NCBI GenBank assembly: GCA_947625755.1
Contig: CANQPJ010000009.1
Coordinates: 1 to 64,000, forward strand
Direction: 5' to 3'
Length of the DNA stretch: 64,000 nt
Source of the DNA: an uncultured Lachnospiraceae bacterium
GTDB taxonomy: Bacteria > Bacillota > Clostridia > Lachnospirales > Lachnospiraceae
The notes below the pieces were generated by a model. It did not search any database and was not told the DNA's origin. It saw only the letters and a list, made by a program, of their open reading frames with translations. The position numbers and the translations under genes were made by a program. How positions within the stretch are numbered: position 1 is the stretch's first letter; each line of letters opens with the position of its first letter. This document shows positions 15,706 to 23,164 of the stretch, one piece after another.

Positions 15706-17007
15706 TTATTCATTTATTAACAAAATTGAAACACAAAACTCATTTTCCTCACTATCAAATGATATTTCTCCTCCATATTTTTTTACTATATTTTTCACAC
15801 TCTTTAGACCAATTCCATGAAACATTTTATTGTCTTTGGTTGTTTCCATATGTTCCATTAAAATTCCTCTAAAGCTGTTCTTAATAACAATCATTAAAAA
15901 CTTATTATTCTGTTTTATGTTAATATCTATATATGTATTATCTTCTCTTTCGCAAGCCTCTATGGCATTGTCAATTAAATTTCCCAAAATATTGGCTAAA
16001 TCGATCGCATTAACCCTACATTTCCTTGGAATAGCAGCATTAACCACAAATATAATTCCCTTTTGTTCGGCAATCTTTTGCTTTGTATTTATCATAGCAT
16101 CTACCATGTCATTTCCCGTTTTGATATAAAACATCTTTGTATCAATCAATGCATTTTCTTTTTTCAGGTATTTTTTTATTTCCTCAATATTCCCATCTTC
16201 CGCTAATTGGGTTAACGAAATAATATTATTTTTATAATCGTGAACGCTCTGTCTCCACAAATCAAATGCTCGTTCTGTATCGTCCAGAGATTTTTGCAGC
16301 ATGTCATTTTTTATTTCGATTAGTGTTACTGTTTGTTGCTGCTCATAATAATCCTGCATATTCATAACAAAATAAAATAACAGAATTTGAATACCTATTG
16401 ATATTACAAAAAAAATCATCGAAAATACTTCACTATCAGTACCTATGCTTCCTATCGTCACAAAATTTGACAACAATAAAAATAATGAACTAAGACATAG
16501 TACTATTACATATTTTAATGATATTGATTTTCTTTTCTTATATATTTTGCTTATGATCAATATTAACATCACTAAAAGAGTTTTACTGAAAAAAATACAT
16601 ATAACTCTTTTCGGACTATGCTCATTCAATAAATAGTCCATTTTTGTATGTAATAAAAATGTCATTAAATATGCCGTAAAAAAATCGATTGCCGATAAAA
16701 GTACTGCATATATAAGTATTAATACAGAAGACAGTACAACTTTTTTGTATATCAACCACAAAAAAAGTGTACATATTACTAAAAAAAGTAAGGATGAAAT
16801 ATGAGAAAACATGTTTATACTGTTCAACCCTATCAAAATAAATGCACTTAAAATAGAAACGACCATTACCTGTGTACGTTTTTCTTCAACAGAGTTTTCA
16901 CTTATAAAACTTCCACAAAAATAAAAGCATATGACCACTTCCAAAAAACTGGCCGCATACTCCACTCCCCAAAAAACCATCTCCATCTCTACATTTTTCC
17001 TCTCCAA
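15706..17007 (-). CDS. agrC: AgrC-type sensor histidine kinase
   Basis: A 433-residue kinase. The first 215 residues contain six or seven hydrophobic segments. The H-box is SVHDYKNNIISLTQLAEDG, followed by a 'NDMVDAMINTKQ' stretch, the N-box NLIDNAIEACER and the glycine box FHGIGLKSVKNIV, all typical of the GHKL kinases that sense cyclic peptides. The gene overlaps the regulator upstream by 19 bases. Its expected ligand is the peptide made from agrD at 15339, which lies next in the same direction. It shares the family, but little beyond motifs, with the kinase at 4705. Confidence 0.92.
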   Translation of the reverse strand: MERKNVEMEMVFWGVEYAASFLEVVICFYFCGSFISENSVEEKRTQVMVVSILSAFILIGLNSINMFSHISSLLFLVICTLFLWLIYKKVVLSSVLILIYAVLLSAIDFFTAYLMTFLLHTKMDYLLNEHSPKRVICIFFSKTLLVMLILIISKIYKKRKSISLKYVIVLCLSSLFLLLSNFVTIGSIGTDSEVFSMIFFVISIGIQILLFYFVMNMQDYYEQQQTVTLIEIKNDMLQKSLDDTERAFDLWRQSVHDYKNNIISLTQLAEDGNIEEIKKYLKKENALIDTKMFYIKTGNDMVDAMINTKQKIAEQKGIIFVVNAAIPRKCRVNAIDLANILGNLIDNAIEACEREDNTYIDINIKQNNKFLMIVIKNSFRGILMEHMETTKDNKMFHGIGLKSVKNIVKKYGGEISFDSEENEFCVSILLINE

Positions 17008-17714
17008 TATTTTAATAATTCTTCTTTAACATCTTTTATTCTTCTTCTACTCACAATTAATCTTTCCCCATTGTCCAAAGTCACATCATAACTTGAAAAC
17101 TCACTTATGTACTTAACATTAACTACACATCCACTATGTAGCTTTATAAATTTTTCATCATTCATTTCTTTTAGTAATTCCTTTATGGTTTTCCATGTCA
17201 ACAAATTTGTTCCATCCGATAAATGAATATTTAATCTTCTGTCCTCTATTTCATAATACATTATTTCTGAATGATACAGTCTTACCTCGCCATCATCTGT
17301 CTTTATAATTATATTTCTATCTTTCTCATTTTCTAATCTTGTAAATGCAGCTTTCATCGCCAATGGCAATTCTTCAGAAATTTTATTTTTTCTGATATAT
17401 CTAAATGGACTGTATTCAATTGACTCAAAGACATATTGTTCATGTGCAGAAATGAAAATAAGAATGATATCAGATCCTTTCTCTCGAAGTTTTTTAGCAA
17501 CCTCAAGTCCTGAAATATTCGGCATATCTATATCTAAAAATAAAATATCGAAGTCCTCTTTATTATTGTAAATCAAATTCACAACCTTATTTCCATCCGT
17601 ATACAGGTATGTTTCTATCGTAATATTTAAAGTATTTGCTAATTGAAATAATTCTTTTTGAATATTTTCTAAAGAATCCTTTTCATCATCACACACCGCA
17701 ATGTTTATTATCAT
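16989..17714 (-). CDS. agrA: AgrA-type LytTR response regulator
   Basis: The ATG at 17714 is chosen because AGGGGG lies just upstream; an earlier in-frame start has none. The protein has 241 residues. The receiver domain has the acidic pair in IAVCDDEKD and the phospho-acceptor in DILFLDIDMPNISG. The LytTR domain (about 140-241) has IMYYEIEDRRLNIHL, FIKLHSGCVVNVKYI and LIVSRRRIKD. It is the first gene of the operon with the kinase. Its probable target is the 21-base-period repeat before agrD. Confidence 0.92.
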   Translation of the reverse strand: MIINIAVCDDEKDSLENIQKELFQLANTLNITIETYLYTDGNKVVNLIYNNKEDFDILFLDIDMPNISGLEVAKKLREKGSDIILIFISAHEQYVFESIEYSPFRYIRKNKISEELPLAMKAAFTRLENEKDRNIIIKTDDGEVRLYHSEIMYYEIEDRRLNIHLSDGTNLLTWKTIKELLKEMNDEKFIKLHSGCVVNVKYISEFSSYDVTLDNGERLIVSRRRIKDVKEELLKYWRGKM

Positions 17715-17765
17715 TATATTCCCCCTTATGCTGTAATTTTTTGCCAATAGTATTGTACCACAACA

Positions 17766-17795
17766 AAGAAGGTAATGAAACCTCATTCTACTACC
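17766..17795 (-). terminator. Terminator at the relaxase 3' end
   Basis: AAGAAGGTA and TACCTTCTT form a stem that overlaps the relaxase stop codon. It also lies just before the regulator gene. No long T-run follows on the minus strand, so strength is uncertain. Confidence 0.5.
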
Positions 17796-19335
17796 TTCTT
17801 ATTTCATCTAAATCCTTATCAACCTCTATTTCCTCTGCCCTTGCAGCCACTTTTCCTTCCAGTAACTCATCTGTTTCTTCCACAGCATCCTCAAACAGAA
17901 ACTCATCAAACTCCCTGCCATACGCATCTGCCAGTTCCTCTTTTGCCTGTTGCTCCATCTTCGATCTGATTTTGGTTCGTTCTTCTGCAACTTCCTTTTC
18001 GTCCTCCGGCTCAACCTTAGTCTTTACAAGATAGTATTCAAGATTTGCCCAATCTCTGTTCATCTCAATTTTCTCTTTCATTTCTTCCAGTCTTGAAATG
18101 GTATCCTTATACCTTTCTTCACTCTCGATACATTCTTCCATTTCATACATGGAATATATTTTATAAAACTGTGGCAAATCTCTTAACTGTCTGTCTATCT
18201 GATAAAGTTCCATCTGGATTTCCTTTAATGCTTCCACAGCCTGTTCCCTTTGTTTTTTCTTTTGCTTTCTGGAATGAACAACCATTTCATAGGAACGCTT
18301 TTCTTCATTCAGACGATTTCTTTTTCTAATTAGGTCATATGCTTTTTTGATAACATTCATGTTCCTTGGAACAAGTTTTCGGAATTTCTTGATTTCTCTG
18401 TCATTATTCTTTTCTGCATATACTGTGCATAGAAAACTTTTTCGCAAATTTTCCAGATTTTTTGCAATTCCAATGACTTTATCCTTTACACTTTGTGCCA
18501 ATTGTTTTGCTTCTTGTTTAAGTTTTGTAATCTCCTCATTATAGAAACGGAGCATCTTATTAACGATTCTGATATGTCGGTTGATTTCTCCCCTCTCTGT
18601 TTTGATGTTCTTCTTCTCCATCTGGGACGCCGCAGTTCCTAAATGCTTTGTCGGTAAAATCTCAAGTCCCTGTCTTTCATAAGAGCGATGGTCAACTCGT
18701 TCATTTCGTCCAGCTTGTTGAAGATATTTGTTACATAATTCCGCCCAACTCTTTCTCCACTTTTCGACATTGTTCCTGTCATTCCAGTCTGTTGTGGAAA
18801 CGGATTTACATTTGTACTGGCGTTTCTTTTGGTCATAGATTTTTTCTCCATTCTCATCAAGAATGTATTCTTTTTTCTGCTTGCTTCCCCAGCTTCCATC
18901 TTTGTTAAACGGTCTTACCGTCAACATGATATGTGCATGGGGATTTCCGTCACCTTTATCATGAAAACAGATATCTGCTATCATTCCCTTTTCTACAAAA
19001 TTCTTCTGACAAAACTCGGCTACCAGATGATAGCCTTCTGCAAAATTCAATTCCTTTGGAATGGAAACCTCCACTTCTCTTGCAAGTTGTGCATTCTTTG
19101 CTTTTTCTATCTTCTCTACTGCATTCCACAACTTGGAGCGGTTATAAAACTCTATTGGTGCATTGTCCGGCAATAAGATGGATGTCATTACCACGCCACG
19201 CTTTCTTGTGTAATCATGGATAATGCCGTCATATTCATTGGTGATTTTCTCAGCACTTCTGTATGCAGCGGCTGCAACGGCAGATTTTCCTTTTCCTCTT
19301 GAAATCATCTTCACGGATAAATGGAAAATCGCCAT
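17791..19335 (-). CDS. mobA: MobA/MobL (MobQ-type) relaxase
   Basis: A 514-residue relaxase. The ATG at 19335 is chosen because AAGGAGGG lies upstream and the protein then begins MAIFHLSVKMISRGKGKSAV, the normal start of this family. Tyr25 (AAAAYRS) is the likely nicking residue, and the metal-binding His pair is His133 and His135 (GNPHAHIMLTVRP). From about residue 260 the protein is a long charged coiled coil, and the last 140 residues are acidic. It should nick the oriT at 19503-19515 and lead DNA into a helper conjugation channel. Tails of two related genes remain at 1081 and 6232. Confidence 0.93.
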   Translation of the reverse strand: MAIFHLSVKMISRGKGKSAVAAAAYRSAEKITNEYDGIIHDYTRKRGVVMTSILLPDNAPIEFYNRSKLWNAVEKIEKAKNAQLAREVEVSIPKELNFAEGYHLVAEFCQKNFVEKGMIADICFHDKGDGNPHAHIMLTVRPFNKDGSWGSKQKKEYILDENGEKIYDQKKRQYKCKSVSTTDWNDRNNVEKWRKSWAELCNKYLQQAGRNERVDHRSYERQGLEILPTKHLGTAASQMEKKNIKTERGEINRHIRIVNKMLRFYNEEITKLKQEAKQLAQSVKDKVIGIAKNLENLRKSFLCTVYAEKNNDREIKKFRKLVPRNMNVIKKAYDLIRKRNRLNEEKRSYEMVVHSRKQKKKQREQAVEALKEIQMELYQIDRQLRDLPQFYKIYSMYEMEECIESEERYKDTISRLEEMKEKIEMNRDWANLEYYLVKTKVEPEDEKEVAEERTKIRSKMEQQAKEELADAYGREFDEFLFEDAVEETDELLEGKVAARAEEIEVDKDLDEIRR

Positions 19336-19382
19336 CTGTTTCTCCCTCCTTTTCCTTTGTGTTTTTGTTGATGGGAGAAACA

Positions 19383-19516
19383 GTAACACGGTCTGCCTGT
19401 ATGGAATATAGAGCTGACCGTGTTACCGCCCTCCGCAGGAGCCCTCGGAGAGCGCGCGTCCGACACCTGTGTCGGGAGATACCACAACCTGCTTGTGGTA
19501 TATAAGTGCGCCCTTG
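19383..19516. other. oriT: Origin of transfer (oriT) of MobQ type
   Basis: Just upstream of mobA is a G+C-rich stretch full of hairpins: GTAACACGGT/ACCGTGTTAC (19383-19426), CCGACAC/GTGTCGG, and TACCACAA/TTGTGGTA (19480-19500). The last is followed directly by TATAAGTGCGCCCTT. The TAAGTGCGCCCT sequence (19503) is the nick-region consensus of RSF1010-like MobQ plasmids, where it also follows an inverted repeat. Position, structure and relaxase type all agree. Confidence 0.85.
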
Positions 19517-19549
19517 GTACCCTCCGGGACTTTGCAATCCCTGTATGTC

Positions 19550-19798
19550 TTACCTGATTTCCTTCATATATTCTCTGACATATGGTGTATTAAACGCATA
19601 CTTTACGATTTCTGAAACTTCCTCATTTGTTAAATTTTCCGGTTCCACCAAATACTGTTCCAGTATTGCCCCTCGCTGAATCAGCCTTCTTGTTCTTTCC
19701 TTTCGTGCCTGTGCTTTTTCTTTTGCAACAACTTCCTTTTTTAGGTTTTTCAGACGGTCAATGTCAATCTGAATTTCTGCTGATGTCCTTCTTGTCAT
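19550..19798 (-). CDS. DUF3847 family protein
   Basis: The third ATG (19798) is preferred because AGAAGGAG lies eight bases upstream; the product is 82 residues. It begins TRRTSAEIQIDIDRLKNLKKEVVAKEKAQARKERTRR-like and is a short, highly charged coiled coil followed by a helical end (LTNEEVSEIVKYAFNTP). This matches DUF3847, which is found next to MobA/MobL relaxases in mobilizable elements of Clostridia. It probably helps the relaxosome, by analogy with other small accessory proteins, but its role is not established. It is transcribed toward oriT and mobA. Confidence 0.75.
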   Translation of the reverse strand: MTRRTSAEIQIDIDRLKNLKKEVVAKEKAQARKERTRRLIQRGAILEQYLVEPENLTNEEVSEIVKYAFNTPYVREYMKEIR

Positions 19799-19878
19799 TC
19801 TCATCATCTCCTTCTTTTATTATCAATATTCATGCGTTTGCTAATGCTCATTTTGAAAACCGTTATAGCAAATTTTTG

Positions 19879-19908
19879 TTGATAACCAAACCGGAAACAT
19901 GATATAAT
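19879..19908 (+). promoter_or_regulatory. Promoter of the predicted small RNA
   Basis: TTGATA (19879-19884) and TATAAT (19903-19908) are separated by 18 bases. No open reading frame follows, but a terminator does at 19953. Confidence 0.65.
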
Positions 19909-19914
19909 TTAGTT

Positions 19915-19985
19915 GCGTGTAGGTATATCATGACTTCGGTCTGATATCCTTGAAAGGGTAGTTTCCGGACTGCCCTTTTATATTT
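19915..19985 (+). ncRNA. Predicted small RNA, complementary to the int leader
   Basis: The transcript would be about 70 bases. It has a first hairpin closed by a UUCG loop (GAC-TTCG-GTC, extended by ATATCA/TGATAT) and a second, terminator hairpin (AAAGGGTAGT with ACTGCCCTTT, then T-rich). Its 5' part, TTGCGTGTAGGTATATCA (19913-19930) plus ACTTCGGTC, is complementary to 21069-21097, in the leader of the integrase mRNA, with two mismatches in 29. It may thus be a trans-acting antisense regulator of int. Expression is not shown by sequence alone. Confidence 0.55.
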
Positions 19986-20208
19986 TTGTGTTTCTTGTAA
20001 CTGCCTTTACATCAGCCCTGTCTCGTAGATTTCTCCCTTCATTCATGGTCATGAATGTTTCCAGAATATCTGTTTTGACAAGTACTTTTCTTCCTACTTT
20101 CAGTACCGGGAGTTTTTTCCACTCCACCAGATTTCTTATAGTGTTTCTTCCGATTCCTGTGTATTCAGATGCCTCCTCAATCGTAAAGGCAATTTTATCT
20201 TTTTTCAT
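19978..20208 (-). CDS. xis: Excisionase-type helix-turn-helix protein
   Basis: A 76-residue protein. The ATG at 20208 is preferred over a GTG nine bases earlier because GAAGG lies at a proper distance. The sequence FTIEEASEYTGIGRNTIRNLVEWKKLPVLKVGRKVLVKTDILETFM is a winged HTH_17 domain of the MerR/Xis type, nearly the whole protein, as in Tn916-like excisionases. It should bend DNA at the element ends and favour excision by the integrase at 21146. It is divergent from the XRE regulator, and the small-RNA terminator overlaps its 3' end. Confidence 0.85.
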   Translation of the reverse strand: MKKDKIAFTIEEASEYTGIGRNTIRNLVEWKKLPVLKVGRKVLVKTDILETFMTMNEGRNLRDRADVKAVTRNTKI

Positions 20209-20380
20209 AAACCTCACCTTCTTTCCGTTGCAATACGCAACTCGATTGAGTGTTTATTATAACACTTTATGAAATCTTGTCAAGCATTTTGCACTCCTGT
20301 TTCTTTTTATAAAATTGCATATTGCAATAATGCTTTGTCTGTGTTATAGTATGTTCATACCGAAAAGGAGGTTGCTGAAA

Positions 20381-20998
20381 ATGAAAGATAAAGAATTACG
20401 CAAACTCATTGGAAGCAGAATCAAACAAAGAAGATTGGAATTAAATCTCGGTCAGCAGTATATCGCTGAAAAGATGGATGTAAACAAGTCTACGATACAA
20501 CGATATGAAGCAGGCACAATTGACAATTCCAAGAAACTGATTCTGGAAGGTCTCGCCGAAGCACTTCATGTTTCTGTGGAATGGCTAAAGGGTGAAACGG
20601 ATGATTACGAAACAGACATTACGGATAAGAGAGAATTACAAATCCGGGATGCCATGTCGGACATTCTAACCATTTTTCCTCTTGATATGAAAGAAAGGGA
20701 ATCAGATTTTTCCAAAGCCTTACTTCTATTGATGCTTCGCGAGTATGCAGCATTCAATGATTCATTTAAAACGGCCTGTGAGAAATACTCCGGTAACAAT
20801 GGCAACGATAACCTTGCCAAAACCGCAGGCTTTGAATCAGCAGATGAATTCAACGAGATACTTTTCTTAAGAGAAGTTACCCACACCATCAACACTTTGA
20901 ATGAGATGGGCGACATCATTAGAATGTATTCAAAGAATCCGGATGTTGCAGTTACCAGAATACAGAATCTTTTAGATGAGCATTCCGACTCGGTATAA
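20381..20998 (+). CDS. XRE-family transcriptional regulator of element B
   Basis: The ATG at 20381 follows AAAGGAGG and gives 205 residues. Residues 1 to about 65 are a Cro/CI helix-turn-helix (IGSRIKQRRLELNLGQQYIAEKMDVNKSTIQRYEAGTID). The rest is helical and may mediate dimerisation or peptide sensing. It lies between the divergent xis gene and int, so it probably governs the choice between integration and excision. The 147-base gap before int holds the antisense target and short stems. Confidence 0.85.
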   Translation: MKDKELRKLIGSRIKQRRLELNLGQQYIAEKMDVNKSTIQRYEAGTIDNSKKLILEGLAEALHVSVEWLKGETDDYETDITDKRELQIRDAMSDILTIFPLDMKERESDFSKALLLLMLREYAAFNDSFKTACEKYSGNNGNDNLAKTAGFESADEFNEILFLREVTHTINTLNEMGDIIRMYSKNPDVAVTRIQNLLDEHSDSV

Positions 20999-21060
20999 AG
21001 AAATCATTAGAGATATGAAATCTTGGCAACAATTGTACCTTGAAAATTAAATACTAGAGT

Positions 21061-21105
21061 ACTTAACCGACCGAAGTTTTGATATACCTACACGCAAGTA
21101 CAATA
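21061..21105 (+). promoter_or_regulatory. int mRNA leader with the small-RNA target
   Basis: GTACTT (21058-21063) and AAGTAC (21096-21101) can pair and enclose TGATATACCTACACGCAA (21080-21097), the exact complement of 19913-19930. GACCGAAG just before extends the match. The target lies about 50-70 bases before the int start. Confidence 0.55.
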
Positions 21106-21145
21106 TCTAGACTCTGACCGGTTTTCTACTTGGAAAGGAGTCAAT

Positions 21146-22519
21146 ATGAACGACAACAATTTTATTCAAAACGGAAGTGTCCGAAAACGAGGAAATGTCT
21201 GGTATTACCGTTTCCGTATCAAAGATGACAATGGAAAGTGGATTATGAAAGAGTTTCGTGGTTCGGAAAGCAAATCCGAAACCAATAGACTTTTAAAGCA
21301 GGCGATTGACGATTACAATAAAGAACAATGTATTTACGATCCGGGCTCTATTACTGTGAATGAATTGGCACAGATGTGGTATCAGGCAGAGATTGAAACT
21401 GCTCCCCTGACAACCAACAGTCAATACAATCACTTAAACGTAATGAAGCACATCGCAAATCACTCTCTTGGAAATACAAAACTTCGTGATGTGACTTGTG
21501 AACAGTTGCAAGCCTATGTTGATGAAAAATACTTTGGCGAGTATGACGAAAACGGAAAGCAATTGAAACATGCCTACTCTCCCAGCTCCATGCGAAAGCA
21601 ATTCTATGTTTTAAATGGAATGTTTAAGTATGCTGTGTTTCCAAAGAAGTTCTTGAGAGAAAATCTGATGCAGTATGTGAAACGCCGTAAGAAGGAAAAG
21701 AAAGCAACACTCTTTGGTGATGAACAGAAAGTGAAGGCTCCTACCATTACCAATAACGAGTATGAACGGATTATCGATTTCCTGACAAATGATGAAACGT
21801 CTTATTCTTTGGCGTTGCCGGTACAGATTTCCTATCATACCGGAATGAGAGCCGGGGAAGTTTGTGGCCTGACTTGGGATGATGTAGATTTTGAAAACCA
21901 ATGCATCTATGTAAAGCGTTCCATGTACTATGATTCCAACACAAAATGCTGGGAGTTGAAAACGCCGAAGAACGGGAAATCTCGTGTAATTGATTTCGGA
22001 GATTCACTGTATAGGATTCTTCAGAAAGCAAAGAATGAAATGCTAGAAGCGCGGGAAACCTACGGCAATCTTTATCAGAAGCATTATTGCCAGATGATTG
22101 AAACTAACGGAAAACAACATTGTCAGATATTTACGGATTATGACGAGAGTGTCATTGAAAATACATCCCGGTTCTGTCATGGAAAACCGATTTCGTCAAT
22201 GAATCACAATGAGCCAGTCATTCCATTATCCTTTGTTTGTCAGAAACCCGATGGGGAACTGCTGACAACACAGACACTGAAATGGTGTAATAAGGTAGTT
22301 CAGAAAAATTTTCCGGATATCAGCCATTTTCATTTCCATTGTTTGAGACATACTTATGCGACTACGTTGGTAGCAGCAGGAGCAAATGTAAAGGATGTGC
22401 AAGAGTTATTAGGACATTCCGATATTAAGATTACGCTGAATACTTATTCTCATGTGACAAGACAGACAAGAAAACGGGCTGTGGGAATTTTTGAAAATGC
22501 GATTCATGGAGTGGGATAA
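21146..22519 (+). CDS. int: Tn916-type tyrosine integrase
   Basis: A 457-residue integrase with GGAAAGGAG before its ATG. In order: an N-terminal AP2-like arm-binding region (1 to about 65, RKRGNVWYYRFRIKDDNGKW), a SAM-like core-binding domain (about 70-180) and the catalytic domain (about 200-450). Catalytic residues visible are Arg235 (HTGMRAGEV), His-x-x-Arg-His (HCLRHTY), His (LGHSDIKIT) and Tyr434 (NTYSHV). It sits 80 bases from the GTGGGCAA repeats that mark the element's right end. A 919-base part is duplicated at 9565. It appears fully functional. Confidence 0.95.
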   Translation: MNDNNFIQNGSVRKRGNVWYYRFRIKDDNGKWIMKEFRGSESKSETNRLLKQAIDDYNKEQCIYDPGSITVNELAQMWYQAEIETAPLTTNSQYNHLNVMKHIANHSLGNTKLRDVTCEQLQAYVDEKYFGEYDENGKQLKHAYSPSSMRKQFYVLNGMFKYAVFPKKFLRENLMQYVKRRKKEKKATLFGDEQKVKAPTITNNEYERIIDFLTNDETSYSLALPVQISYHTGMRAGEVCGLTWDDVDFENQCIYVKRSMYYDSNTKCWELKTPKNGKSRVIDFGDSLYRILQKAKNEMLEARETYGNLYQKHYCQMIETNGKQHCQIFTDYDESVIENTSRFCHGKPISSMNHNEPVIPLSFVCQKPDGELLTTQTLKWCNKVVQKNFPDISHFHFHCLRHTYATTLVAAGANVKDVQELLGHSDIKITLNTYSHVTRQTRKRAVGIFENAIHGVG

Positions 22520-22569
22520 TAAGAAATTTAAAAAATTAAATCACCCTGAATAAAGCATAGATAAAGGGC

Positions 22570-22607
22570 TTGCCCACAGATTTGTGGGCAAATTTGTGGG
22601 CAAGATT
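22570..22607. repeat. Right-end repeats of element B (TTGTGGGCAA cluster)
   Basis: TTGCCCACA at 22570 and two direct TTTGTGGGCAA units follow each other closely; the last reads GTGGGCAAGATT (22596-22607), as at 1971 and 10479. These may be integrase core or arm sites. The gap 22520-22569 shows nothing else. Confidence 0.6.
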
Positions 22608-22676
22608 AGATATAAACAATATGTGAACAGTTTTTAAAATTGATTTATTTTAATCTAAAAAAGTACGCTACCATGC

Positions 22677-22829
22677 TTTTGCATGAAAAGGACAAGTTCG
22701 AATTCGTGCCTACGGCACTACTTCTCACTTCACGGCATTCGCCGTATATAAAGGAAAAACGAGACTTTCTCTGGCGAGCAAGCTCTCCTCGAAATTCTCG
22801 TTTTCCTTCATATCCTTTTCATTGCAAAA
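22677..22829. repeat. Multi-arm foldback repeat downstream of tRNA-Lys
   Basis: An outer stem (TTTTGCATGAAAAGGA, 22677-22692, against 22813-22829 with one bulge) encloses GTGCC/GGCAC, ACGGC/GCCGT and a long arm AAGGAAAAACGAGA pairing with TCTCGTTTTCCTT. The design equals the repeat at 1584-1724. Confidence 0.7.
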
Positions 22830-22875
22830 GAAAAGTACCACCCCAGGCAATTTAATGTCCGAAACGGTACCCGCA

Positions 22876-22948
22876 TGCGCCTCCAGGGGCTCGAACCCTG
22901 CACACCCTGATTAAGAGTCAGGTGCTCTACCAAATGAGCTAGAGGCGC
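22876..22948 (-). tRNA. tRNA-Lys (anticodon CTT)
   Basis: Read on the minus strand, it starts GCGCCTCTAGCTC and folds into a full cloverleaf: acceptor GCGCCTC/GAGGCGC, D-arm with TTGGTA, anticodon stem CCTGA/TCAGG with loop CTCTTAA, and T-arm CAGGG-TTCGAGC-CCCTG. The CCA end is not encoded. It is a junction gene: an integrated element of 8.7 kb begins within its anticodon arm at 22910, so its 5' half and promoter were brought in by that element. Confidence 0.95.
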
Positions 22949-22988
22949 TTGTTTTTCAATTGAATTGTTCCAACTGTGAACGAATGCT

Positions 22989-23017
22989 ATTATATAACAG
23001 TTTTTTTACTTTTTCAA
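22989..23017 (-). promoter_or_regulatory. Promoter of tRNA-Lys
   Basis: On the minus strand TTGAAA (23017-23012) and TATAAT (22994-22989) are 17 bases apart, 41 bases before the mature tRNA 5' end. The same promoter is duplicated near 31720-31750, where it no longer drives a whole tRNA. Confidence 0.85.
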
Positions 23018-23164
23018 GCAATATTTTACAATTCCTTCATTTTGTTTCCTATTTCTCTACTCGCGACCAATTTCGCGACGAATCGCTCCATATAATAGTT
23101 ATTATTCTCTTATAAATTTAATTTAAACACTATCTTTTTTTTGATTGGCTCGGCTTCCCCTCGC

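Larger units (their letters stand above)
10479..22607. mobile_element. Element B: mobilizable element with a full agr locus
   Basis: It is bounded by GTGGGCAAGATT at 10479-10490 and 22596-22607. The cargo (10653-17714) holds an LRR protein, a subtilisin fusion, agrB, agrD, a kinase and a regulator. The mobility module (17791-22519) holds relaxase, oriT, DUF3847, xis, an XRE regulator and integrase, all apparently intact. It has no type IV secretion genes, so it would depend on a helper conjugation system. The integrase lies at the right end beside its putative attachment site, as usual. Confidence 0.65.

Noticed and set aside
22536-22550. CACCCTGAATAAAG near the int stop as a tRNA-Lys-like attachment core
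   Set aside because: It resembles the anticodon-arm sequence for only about eight bases and is not at a junction; chance is likely.
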